Positions 53,983 through 61,607 of a stretch of 64,000 bases of DNA are shown here, in pieces. Each line of letters opens with the position of its first letter. Positions within the stretch are counted from its first letter, which is position 1. This DNA is from Scytolyngbya sp. HA4215-MV1 (GTDB lineage: Bacteria; Cyanobacteriota; Cyanobacteriia; Leptolyngbyales; Leptolyngbyaceae): contig JAHHIA010000012.1 in the NCBI GenBank assembly GCA_019359045.1, forward strand, positions 124,001-188,000. The letters run 5' to 3'. The position numbers and the translations under genes were made by a program. The notes under the pieces were generated by a model. It was not told where the DNA came from, did no database searches, and worked only from the letters and a program-made list of their open reading frames with translations.

Positions 53983-55482
53983 ATGATTGCAGCCGCATCA
54001 TCCAGTAGCCCGTCCACACCCGCAGGAACTCGTTCGGATTTACCAAATATTTGTGGGTTAGAAGCAGAAATTAGTGCAATAGTAACCCAAAACGAACCTA
54101 TCTTTTTACCCAACACAAACCTTCGTTTAGAAGATATCTCAGCCAGTTTTGCTTGTGCACTACACATGCACCAACCCACGATTCCTGCAGGTGCGCAGGG
54201 CGAACTGATCAGTAACCTGCAACATATGTTTGAGCATCCCCATGATGGGGACAATCATAATGCGAGTGTTTTTGCCTGGTGTTACAGTCGCATGGGAGAT
54301 TTTATTCCCGAACTCGTAAGTCGTGGTTGCAATCCCCGAATTATGCTGGATTATTCGGGCAATTTGCTGTGGGGATTGCAGCAAATGGGACGAGAGGATG
54401 TGTTGAATAACCTCAAACGTCTGGCATGTGATCCCACCTACCAACCCTACGTGGAATGGTTAGGAACGATGTGGAGTCATGCGGTGATCCCTTCCACCCC
54501 GATTCCGGATATCAAATTGCACATTCAAGCCTGGCAACATCATTTTGCCTCACTCTTTGGCAATGACGCGCTGAAGCGTGTGAAAGGATTTTCTCCGCCA
54601 GAAATGCACCTGCCCAACCACCCCGATACGCTCTATGAATATGTCAAAGCGCTGAAAGAATGTGGCTACCGCTGGTTGATGGTGCAGGAACATTCGGTGG
54701 AACGGTTAGATGGTTCGGAATTGTGGCAAGACCAAAAATATATTCCCAATCAACTAGTTGCCCGCAATTCTCAAGGCAAAACGATCGCCATTACAGCACT
54801 GATTAAGACCCAAGGCTCGGATACCAAGTTGGTGGCACAGATGCAGCCTTATCACGAAGCTAAAGGACGGGGTCAGCAGTCGATCGCAGATAAACTCGTG
54901 CCTGCCTGTGTGACTCAAATTGCCGATGGTGAGAATGGTGGGGTAATGATGAATGAATTCCCCCGTGACTTTCAGCCTCTCTGGTCTGAGATTAAGGACA
55001 ATGGTAGAGGAACCAAGGGCGTGGTCGGGCTAAATGGCACAGAATACCTGGAATTGCTGGAGGCAGCAGGGGTCAGTTCGGAGGACTATCCAAAAATTCA
55101 GGCAGTTCAGCAGCATAAAATTTGGCAGCGGGTCGATCCCCATCAATCAACCTCGGCAGAGATCGAACAGGCGATCGCCGAACTCAAAGCCACCGATCAT
55201 CGCTTCCATATGGATGGTGCTTCCTGGACGGATAACCTGAGTTGGGTCAAGGGCTACGAGAATGTATTGGAACCAATGAATCAACTCAGTGCGATGTTCC
55301 ACAAAAAATACGATCCGCTGGTTCAGCAAGATCCCTCCATCACCCAGAGATCGGACTACCAGGAAGCATTGCTCTATAACCTGCTCGTGCAAACCAGTTG
55401 TTTTCGCTACTGGGGGCAAGGCACCTGGACCGACTATGCCCGGGAACTGTATCGTCGTGGCGCTGAATTGGTTAAAGAGTAA
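53983..55482 (+). CDS. Glycoside hydrolase family 57 protein
   Basis: This 499-aa GH57 enzyme acts on alpha-glucans. It has the start strand A-C-A-L-H-M-H-Q-P-T (about 57-66), nucleophile region G-F-S-P-P-E-M-H-L-P (about 205-214) and D-G-E-N-G-G-V-M-M-N near 308-317 carrying further acid residues. GH57 includes alpha-amylases, amylopullulanases and branching enzymes (family knowledge). The gene sits opposite glgA, pointing to glycogen trimming or branching. The specific activity cannot be set from sequence. The residues before 50 are low-complexity. Confidence 0.9.
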   Translation: MIAAASSSSPSTPAGTRSDLPNICGLEAEISAIVTQNEPIFLPNTNLRLEDISASFACALHMHQPTIPAGAQGELISNLQHMFEHPHDGDNHNASVFAWCYSRMGDFIPELVSRGCNPRIMLDYSGNLLWGLQQMGREDVLNNLKRLACDPTYQPYVEWLGTMWSHAVIPSTPIPDIKLHIQAWQHHFASLFGNDALKRVKGFSPPEMHLPNHPDTLYEYVKALKECGYRWLMVQEHSVERLDGSELWQDQKYIPNQLVARNSQGKTIAITALIKTQGSDTKLVAQMQPYHEAKGRGQQSIADKLVPACVTQIADGENGGVMMNEFPRDFQPLWSEIKDNGRGTKGVVGLNGTEYLELLEAAGVSSEDYPKIQAVQQHKIWQRVDPHQSTSAEIEQAIAELKATDHRFHMDGASWTDNLSWVKGYENVLEPMNQLSAMFHKKYDPLVQQDPSITQRSDYQEALLYNLLVQTSCFRYWGQGTWTDYARELYRRGAELVKE

Positions 55483-55537
55483 TTAGGCTGTCCCAGCGGG
55501 GAGATGGGCACCACGCTAAAATACCACACACAGGAAT

Positions 55538-55579
55538 AATCAGCATGAATGCTTCTTTTTGAGAAACTTCATGCTGATT
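55538..55579. terminator. Inverted repeat downstream of the GH57 gene
   Basis: AATCAGCATGAA and its exact complement lie 18 nt apart, 56 bp after the GH57 stop. The loop contains T5 but no T-run follows, so it may be a repeat rather than a terminator. The remaining 450 bp before the HD gene contain one dispersed repeat and no clear gene. Confidence 0.45.
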
Positions 55580-55911
55580 AACAGTGGGCTATTCTGATCT
55601 AGTCACAATGCGAAGGTCTACCTATCTGGACTTTGGAGGAAAGATAGGCAACTATCGCACCTAGTTAGCTTTCTGGCAAGTCCGCCAACTTTACGCCAAC
55701 CATTGGCTTTTTTTTGCGAAAACCATTGTTTTGACACCCTCGATCTCGTCTATCCAAAGCCATTTGCCCGATTCCAGCGATCTCACTTTCCTGAATTACA
55801 CGAGTAGATATGTAAAAAAATGTAAAGAAGAAAAGCAGTGATGACCATCCACCTGACACCCCAGCGAGCACCCGTGAACAATACCAACACACACTGGCTC
55901 AAGTACCCTTA

Positions 55912-55946
55912 CAACTCCAAATTCATCTCCAAAGTCAGCAACGCCA
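55912..55946. repeat. Dispersed repeat CTCCAAATTCAT...CAGCAACGCCA, copy 2
   Basis: CAACTCCAAATTCATCTCCA followed by AAGTCAGCAACGCCA matches 51642-51676. It is 78 bp upstream of the HD gene. Confidence 0.65.
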
Positions 55947-56023
55947 GAAATTCTGTCTTTGGATGAGGCAACTTGAACCTGGCGTAACAGGACAGTTTAT
56001 CAAATTGAACCACAGGAGTAAAC

Positions 56024-56662
56024 ATGGCTGAACCTGAGAAATGGCAGAGCTTTCTATCCGCTCTACAAACTGATATTTTGCCCATCTATGCTCAGCATGA
56101 ACAAAGTTTCGATCATGAGCAGATTCATGGCAGATTGCATATTTGTCGCAGCTTAATTTTGGCAGAATGTATGGCGACTTTATATGCTCCGTTTGTGGAA
56201 ATCGATCGCTTTGCCATTCGCTATGCTGTGGCATTCCATGATTCGGGTCGGCGCGGCAACGGGGTCGATATTTGGGAGCCTGCGAGTGCAGTCAACTGTT
56301 TCAAATATTTGCGAGATCGCTGTTCGCTCGACCCGGTGCAAGCGGAAAGTATTGCTCGCTACATCATCAAAAAAGGGGCGCCCGTTGACCTAAATCAACA
56401 AATTGCCAACGATGCAGATACGTTGGAAATCATGCGATTGACACAGCTAGGAGGGTTTAAGCCCATGCTGCTGGCTTTTGGGCGTAGTATCCCTGAACTG
56501 GAATCTTTGCGAGAACCGCTGATTCAGGAAGCGTGGCAATTCATCCAGATTACTGAACTGGTCAAAACTCGGCTGTCTACAGAAAATTATTGGGCAGAGA
56601 CGACTGCATTAGTCCAAGCCTATCCATTGCTCGTTTCGGGGTTACCTAAGGAATCCGTTTGA
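56024..56662 (+). CDS. HD-domain phosphohydrolase-like protein
   Basis: This 212-aa HD protein has metal ligands in order: H-G-R-L-H-I (residues about 35-40), the H-D pair in V-A-F-H-D-S-G-R-R-G-N-G (near 71-72), and the late Asp in A-N-D-A-D-T-L-E-I-M (near 128-131). HD proteins hydrolyse nucleotides or phosphoesters (family knowledge). The substrate is unknown. It appears to be a single gene with its own start, close to the dispersed repeat. Confidence 0.8.
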   Translation: MAEPEKWQSFLSALQTDILPIYAQHEQSFDHEQIHGRLHICRSLILAECMATLYAPFVEIDRFAIRYAVAFHDSGRRGNGVDIWEPASAVNCFKYLRDRCSLDPVQAESIARYIIKKGAPVDLNQQIANDADTLEIMRLTQLGGFKPMLLAFGRSIPELESLREPLIQEAWQFIQITELVKTRLSTENYWAETTALVQAYPLLVSGLPKESV

Positions 56663-56686
56663 GCACAAAGCTTTCGGACTGAGCAA

Positions 56687-56893
56687 TTAGTCCAACTTCA
56701 GAGCATTGACGGGAACTTCATCCCAGGTTTCGACCTTGCGGAGGCGCGCAGTCCAGCCTTCTGCTTTCTGATAATCTGACAAATTGTCCTGAAAGGATTC
56801 ATGACATTCTAAAGCCTGTGTTTCATCGCAACAGGCAATGCAGGTATACAAAATCCCACAAGCATCAATCTGCTCATTTACCCAAATGGTCAT
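56687..56893 (-). CDS. Small conserved hypothetical protein (cyanobacterial)
   Basis: This 68-aa protein starts M-T-I-W-V-N-E-Q at ATG 56893 with AAGGAG just upstream. It has C-G-I-L-Y and C-I-A-C-C, two cysteine-rich spots, but no metal motif I recognise. Convergent with the HD gene, 25 bp between stops. No function is assigned. Confidence 0.65.
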   Translation of the reverse strand: MTIWVNEQIDACGILYTCIACCDETQALECHESFQDNLSDYQKAEGWTARLRKVETWDEVPVNALKLD

Positions 56894-57002
56894 GATCTCG
56901 CTCCTTGTCGCGTCACGCACAATGACAGTTTAGCGCTGCATTCTGTTTTTAGCGGATGCGATCGCTCAACACAAGTAAAAGTAAGGCTTTTTTAACAAAT
57001 CG

Positions 57003-57509
57003 CTAACCGTCCGCCAATTGCTGCAATCCGTCCCCGGTAATCCGACAAATCCGCCAATCGGGCAGGATGGTTGCCCCGATCCGTTCGTAGAAAGCGATCG
57101 CAGGGGCATTCCAATCCAGCACACTCCATTCCACCCGTCCGCAGTTGCGATCAACTGCGAGTTGCCCCAGATGGGTGAGTAGCGCACGGGCAATGCCTCG
57201 ACGACGATAATCGGGTAACACAAATAAATCTTCCAGGTACAGCCCTGGCTTGGTGAGGAAAGTAGAGTAATTGTAGAAAAACAGGGCAAATCCAGCCGGT
57301 TTTTCTGCAAATTCTGCTAGGATCGCTTCTGCATAGGGTTTATCCCCAAATAAGTGGGCTTCCAACTCAGCCACCGTCCCTGTAACTGCATGGGAAAGCT
57401 TTTCGTATTCTGCCAGGGCTTGAATCAGCCCAAAAAGCGTTGGAACATCTCCTGGCATTGCAGGACGAATAACGATCGGAGAGGACACAGTTTCCATCGA
57501 TTTAGACAC
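57003..57509 (-). CDS. GNAT-family N-acetyltransferase
   Basis: This 168-aa GNAT has the acetyl-CoA pyrophosphate loop R-R-R-G-I-A-R-A-L-L near 101-110, preceded by L-Y-L-E-D-L-F-V-L-P-D-Y. The C-terminal W-N-A-P-A-I-A-F-Y-E-R-I-G-A is the motif of the diamine (spermidine/spermine)-like subgroup. The acceptor substrate is unknown. It is followed on the same strand by the small protein at 56687 after 110 bp. Confidence 0.88.
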   Translation of the reverse strand: MSKSMETVSSPIVIRPAMPGDVPTLFGLIQALAEYEKLSHAVTGTVAELEAHLFGDKPYAEAILAEFAEKPAGFALFFYNYSTFLTKPGLYLEDLFVLPDYRRRGIARALLTHLGQLAVDRNCGRVEWSVLDWNAPAIAFYERIGATILPDWRICRITGDGLQQLADG

Positions 57510-57922
57510 ACTGAATGACTCACTCGAGTAGAGTCGTTTGCATTTGTATTGTTAATCAAGTGTTGTCGTCTTATCAATCACTTTTTAACGTATCGATTGA
57601 GAATCCTTAAACTTACTACGGGATTTATGAGTACGGGTTGCTTTGCCTGATTCGTTTCATTCGCACGATTTCGCAATCCTGACCCGATCGAATCCTTTGA
57701 ATCTAACCGTTCCCTGCCTCTGAGCGCGCAAATCGCTCTTGGATAAGCACTTTTGGGCGCTGGCGATCGCGACCGAATCTATCGGCTGCGTGAGATGAGA
57801 TCGCTCAATTTTTCATACAATTTTTAATCGAACAATTTCCAACCCATTTTTTATAACAACTGATTTTTGGCACAGGTGAACTCAACAGATCCGCTGACCT
57901 TTATTTACTCCTACCTACCCTC

Positions 57923-58113
57923 ATGCCAGTCAATCCCATTCGCTTTGCCCAATTCAACCCTCACTCAACCGCAATAAAGCCGCACAACTAATCGCCGATC
58001 TGTCTAACGCCAATAACGCCCAAGCTCAGGCAGTGGCAGAAATCATTCAGCGAACCAATCCTGATGATTCGACCACTGCGGTGAATGAAAACCTGGGCGG
58101 CTTTTACTCTTAA
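57923..58113 (+). pseudogene. Possible frameshifted small gene (about 63 codons)
   Basis: ATG 57923 opens M-P-V-N-P-I-R-F-A-Q-F-N-P. A shift of reading frame near 57960 then leads to L-N-R-N-K-A-A-Q-L-I-A-D-L-S-N-A-N-N-A, ending N-E-N-L-G-G-F-Y-S at TAA 58111-58113. The two pieces have coding-like codons and together resemble one small protein with one indel. I do not recognise it. There is no gene for 410 bp upstream. Confidence 0.3.
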
Positions 58114-58988
58114 TCACACGAAAGCAGGAGATCAACTTCTGGCAGTGCTATCAGGAGTCCAGGCAAGCACCATGAATGCGAACATTTTATATTTCTGTAA
58201 GGTGTAAGTCGCTTCTAAAGAACGATCGCATCGACTCTGAAACCCAATTTTGCACCCAACCCTGATTCCCTAAAAAGCCGGAGTTGGGTGCATTTGATAG
58301 TTGAGGGACGAGCGTTATCGCTCAGGGGCATCAGGACGTATTGATTACTGGGCACAGAAGAAGTTGAGCCTTCACAACTTTCATACGCGCGCACCTGAAC
58401 AAACCAGACGTTGACTTTTTGTTTGATTATAAAAAATCTCTCTGGTCTATAGAGCAAGCATCTGAGCCTTAGCTAAAAACTACATTGAGAGGCGAGAATA
58501 ACTTCTGTAAACCAACAGATGCACACTACAATTTCATCATAAAAAACACTAAAAATACCAATATTTGATGACGTAAATGTTTCTATATTAGGCATCATGA
58601 TCATGGAAGCACCTCACAATATCCTCAGACATGAGGAATTCAGGTCGAAATTAACAAAACAGAGACTCAGATAGAACGGCATTTCAAGAAGCGATCTCAA
58701 ATAATGGTTCAAAGGCGTTGATGGGCGAAAAGAGCTTACTGCTTCACCCTCCTTTACGAAATAGGATTACCCAAGTAATAATTGACTACCAGTAACGAAG
58801 TTGACGATTTTTCTTAATCTTTTATCCAAGACACGCCCTCAATCCGTAGGGATTAAGAGTCGTATTCGGGATGAGGTTTTCAATGTGGATTGTCGTCCTT
58901 CTCTAGACATATACCTGCCTGAGCCGAGTAATGTTAGTCTACTAAACAGTATCTTCCTACTCACACTTAACCTTCAGAGAGGACATCG
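58114..58988. other. Intergenic region upstream of sodB (about 0.87 kb)
   Basis: No gene that I can support. A minus-strand open frame of 80 codons at 58215-58457 reads S-S-V-P-S-N-Q-Y-V-L-M-P-L-S-D-N-A, which has a coding feel but no recognisable family. The sodB promoter should lie in the last 200 bp. GAGAGGA precedes the sodB ATG. Confidence 0.35.
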
Positions 58989-59588
58989 ATGGCATATCAA
59001 TTACCCGCTTTACCCTATAGCTACACCGCTCTGGAGCCTTTTATTTCTAAGAGCACGCTAGAATTTCATCACGACAAACACCACGCCACTTACGTAACCA
59101 AATTCAACGAAGCCGTGCAAGGCACCGATTTAGACAGCAAATCGTTGGAAGAAGTGATCAAAGCGATCGCGGGTGACTCCAGCAAGACTGGGATTTTTAA
59201 CAACGCGGCTCAAGCCTGGAACCACACTTTTTACTGGAATAGCCTCAAGCCAAGCGGGGGCGGTACTCCCTCCGGGGCACTGGCAGATAAAATTGCCGCT
59301 GACTTTGGCAGCTTTGACAAATTCCTGGAAGCCTTCAAAACTGCTAGCACCACTCAGTTTGGCAGCGGTTGGGCTTGGCTAGTATTAGATGGCAGCACGC
59401 TAAAAGTAACCAAAACCTCCAACGCAGACAACCCGCTGACCAGCAACCAAGTGCCATTGCTGACCCTGGATGTTTGGGAGCATGCTTACTACTTAGATTA
59501 TCAGAACAAGCGTCCCGACTACATTGAGGCATTTCTCAAGAACCTGCTCAACTGGGACTTTGCTGCTCAGAACTTCGCAGCAGCATAA
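58989..59588 (+). CDS. sodB: Iron superoxide dismutase
   Basis: This 199-aa Fe-SOD removes superoxide. Metal ligands are H27 in E-F-H-H-D-K-H-H, His in A-W-N-H-T-F-Y-W near 77, and D and H in L-D-V-W-E-H-A-Y-Y near 159-164. A-A-Q-A-W-N-H-T with Gln before the second His, plus S-G-W-A-W-L, mark the iron type rather than manganese. It is a single cytosolic form with no signal peptide. A terminator hairpin follows. Confidence 0.95.
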   Translation: MAYQLPALPYSYTALEPFISKSTLEFHHDKHHATYVTKFNEAVQGTDLDSKSLEEVIKAIAGDSSKTGIFNNAAQAWNHTFYWNSLKPSGGGTPSGALADKIAADFGSFDKFLEAFKTASTTQFGSGWAWLVLDGSTLKVTKTSNADNPLTSNQVPLLTLDVWEHAYYLDYQNKRPDYIEAFLKNLLNWDFAAQNFAAA

Positions 59589-59788
59589 CATTGGGTCTCA
59601 CCACCCCATTCACCCGGCCACCAAAGACCTGACAATGAGCGCATAGGTATCCCATAGCTGACGCTAACGCACCGCCCCTCACGAGTGAATCGGGCATTAC
59701 GGCATTACCTCACGCATGCTATGCAGCCAGACTGCCCTGGTCAAATCAACATGAGCAAAGGTTGCCAGGTTAACTATTTTCCCATAAC

Positions 59789-59835
59789 AAAACCTGGCTG
59801 GAAGTAACTGACTTGGTTGCCTCTAGCCAGGTTTT
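59789..59835. terminator. Bidirectional terminator between sodB and the sigma factor gene
   Basis: AAAACCTGGCT and AGCCAGGTTTT form an 11-bp stem with a 25-nt loop between two convergent genes; A and T runs at the ends suit both directions. Confidence 0.75.
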
Positions 59836-59868
59836 ATTGTGGGCGCAGTTGAGTGATTGCACAGCTTA

Positions 59869-61065
59869 CTATCCCAACCATCCCTTTAATCGTTCCGCAA
59901 TTTGGGGGCGCCGCAGCTTTCGCATTGCTTTGGTTTGGATTTGCCGTACCCGTTCTCGTGAAAGGTTGAACAAACCACCCACTTCTTCCAGGGTGCAGGG
60001 TTGGCTAGTAGTTAGCCCATACCGTAACGAGATAATATCTTTCTCCCGTTCGGTCAGCACATCGCTTAACACTTCCCAAATTTCTTGCCGCAACATCAGG
60101 TCACTCATTTGCTGTTCTGGCGATCTCGTTTCACCATCTTCCAGCAAATCCATCAGTTCGGTGTCTTCCCCTTTACCAATGCGATGGTTGAGTGAGAGCG
60201 ATTTGCGTCGGACTTGCAACAGGCTTTGCAGTTGGCTAACGGACATTTCCAAAGCATCTGCCAACTCTGTCTCGCTAGGGGCACGGTTGAACTCTTTGCG
60301 TAAATCACGCTGGATTTTTTTTAGCTTATTCAGCTTCTCAACAATGTGAATGGGCAGACGAATCGTCCGCGCATCGTTGGCGATCGTACGGGTAATCCCC
60401 TGACGAATCCACCAGTAAGCATAAGTCGAAAATTTATATCCCTTGTCTGGATCAAACTTCTCAGCTGCCCGATTTAAACCCAGAGCACCCTCCTGGATCA
60501 AATCTAGAAAAGGGACACCTCGATTCAGGTAACGTTTGGCGATCGACACCACCAATCGCAAATTCGAGCGGATCATTTTGCGTTTCGCCACTCGACTGCG
60601 GTAAAGCTGCTGTTCCAATTGCCGTTCGGTCATCCCGACAGCCGTTGCCACCTCGGTGCGGGTTGGTTGCCGCCCCAACTCAGTTTGCAATTGATTTTGC
60701 AGATCATCAATTTCGACCGAATATTTGACCCGGCGGGCAAGCTCAACCTCTTCGTTGGGCTTTAGCAACGGATAACGAGCCATCTCTTTGAAAAAAGCTC
60801 CAACTGCATCATCAGAGACGGTTTTATGATGCCCTGTAGAACGCGCGATCGCCATCTGATCAACTGTCTCCGAATCCATTGCTGTATCGACATCTGCGGC
60901 AAGATTTGCCTCAAACTCAGCCAGATCAGCATTTTCCAGATCAGCATTGAGCGACACATCCATCACGTTAGCGTCTGGCTCAGCATCAGCGAACGTCGGT
61001 CCTTGATTTTGAAAAAAATCTGGGTGAAAACGGTTATCCGTGTGATTGAGTTGATACATAACCAT
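59869..61065 (-). CDS. sigC: Group 2 sigma-70 factor (SigC-like)
   Basis: This alternative sigma factor of about 398 aa lacks region 1.1. Region 1.2 has D-D-A-V-G-A-F-F-K-E-M-A-R-Y-P-L-L, region 2 N-L-R-L-V-V-S-I-A-K-R-Y and Y-A-Y-W-W-I-R-Q-G-I-T-R, region 3 A-D-A-L-E-M-S, and region 4 T-L-E-E-V-G-G-L-F-N-L-S-R-E-R-V-R-Q-I-Q. Length near 400 fits cyanobacterial SigC (around 404 aa) better than SigB, SigD or SigE, but I cannot rule out a paralogue. ATG 61065 (M-V-M-Y-Q-L-N) is preferred; 61110 or 61059 are alternatives. SigC-type factors act in stationary phase and carbon/nitrogen stress (family knowledge). Confidence 0.8.
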   Translation of the reverse strand: MVMYQLNHTDNRFHPDFFQNQGPTFADAEPDANVMDVSLNADLENADLAEFEANLAADVDTAMDSETVDQMAIARSTGHHKTVSDDAVGAFFKEMARYPLLKPNEEVELARRVKYSVEIDDLQNQLQTELGRQPTRTEVATAVGMTERQLEQQLYRSRVAKRKMIRSNLRLVVSIAKRYLNRGVPFLDLIQEGALGLNRAAEKFDPDKGYKFSTYAYWWIRQGITRTIANDARTIRLPIHIVEKLNKLKKIQRDLRKEFNRAPSETELADALEMSVSQLQSLLQVRRKSLSLNHRIGKGEDTELMDLLEDGETRSPEQQMSDLMLRQEIWEVLSDVLTEREKDIISLRYGLTTSQPCTLEEVGGLFNLSRERVRQIQTKAMRKLRRPQIAERLKGWLG

Positions 61066-61571
61066 GTTTACCGTAAATGGATTAAATGGTTTGACAGGCA
61101 GACTGTGCAAGGGACTGCTAGATTGACTAACACTGGGAAATGGAGAAATTTGCAGAGGGAAGGTCCCACCTTAAAGGGTGCATTTTAGAAGGAATTCGAA
61201 CTTGAGCAGCGGTAACCCGTAATCTCAGTAGAGCGACAAAAATGGATCGGACAGAGGGGTAGCGGCCAACTCAAGCAAGAAAAACGATTTTGGATACATG
61301 ATTAAGGAGGCTGACTGAGATTTCTGTAAGCGTTGTTCCTAAATCGTCAAATTTTTAGATTTTTATCTGAATCAACCACGCCTTAATAGCCTCCCATACT
61401 GATCTGATATTCCTCCTCTATCGATAGTCAGAAAGTATTCTGTACCTGAAGGTTGCCGTATTCAATCATTGCTGTCTCTCAAGGTCTTTCAAGATTGCGA
61501 CTGAAGAGAGTCGGTGCTCAGATAGGGTTTGATCGCTGAGGAGAAAGAGCAGAGTATGTTAGAGTATTTCG
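61066..61571. other. Divergent intergenic region between the sigma factor and priA
   Basis: About 500 bp with no gene I can support. It should carry promoters for both flanking genes. I could not identify a confident -10/-35 pair. Confidence 0.4.
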
Positions 61572-61607
61572 ATGTTTGAGGCATCTTGCAGAACGACTGC
61601 CAACCCT

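Noticed and set aside
53577-54008. A 143-codon open frame upstream of and overlapping the GH57 gene
   Set aside because: It overlaps the GH57 start, has mixed composition, and resembles no family; probably chance.
55665-55892. A 75-codon minus-strand frame between the GH57 and HD genes
   Set aside because: The start and hydrophobic part look accidental and no family is recognisable.
58215-58457. An 80-codon minus-strand frame with S-N-Q-Y-V-L-M-P-L-S-D
   Set aside because: It looks partly coding but I cannot relate it to any family and see no start signal; not strong enough for a gene call.
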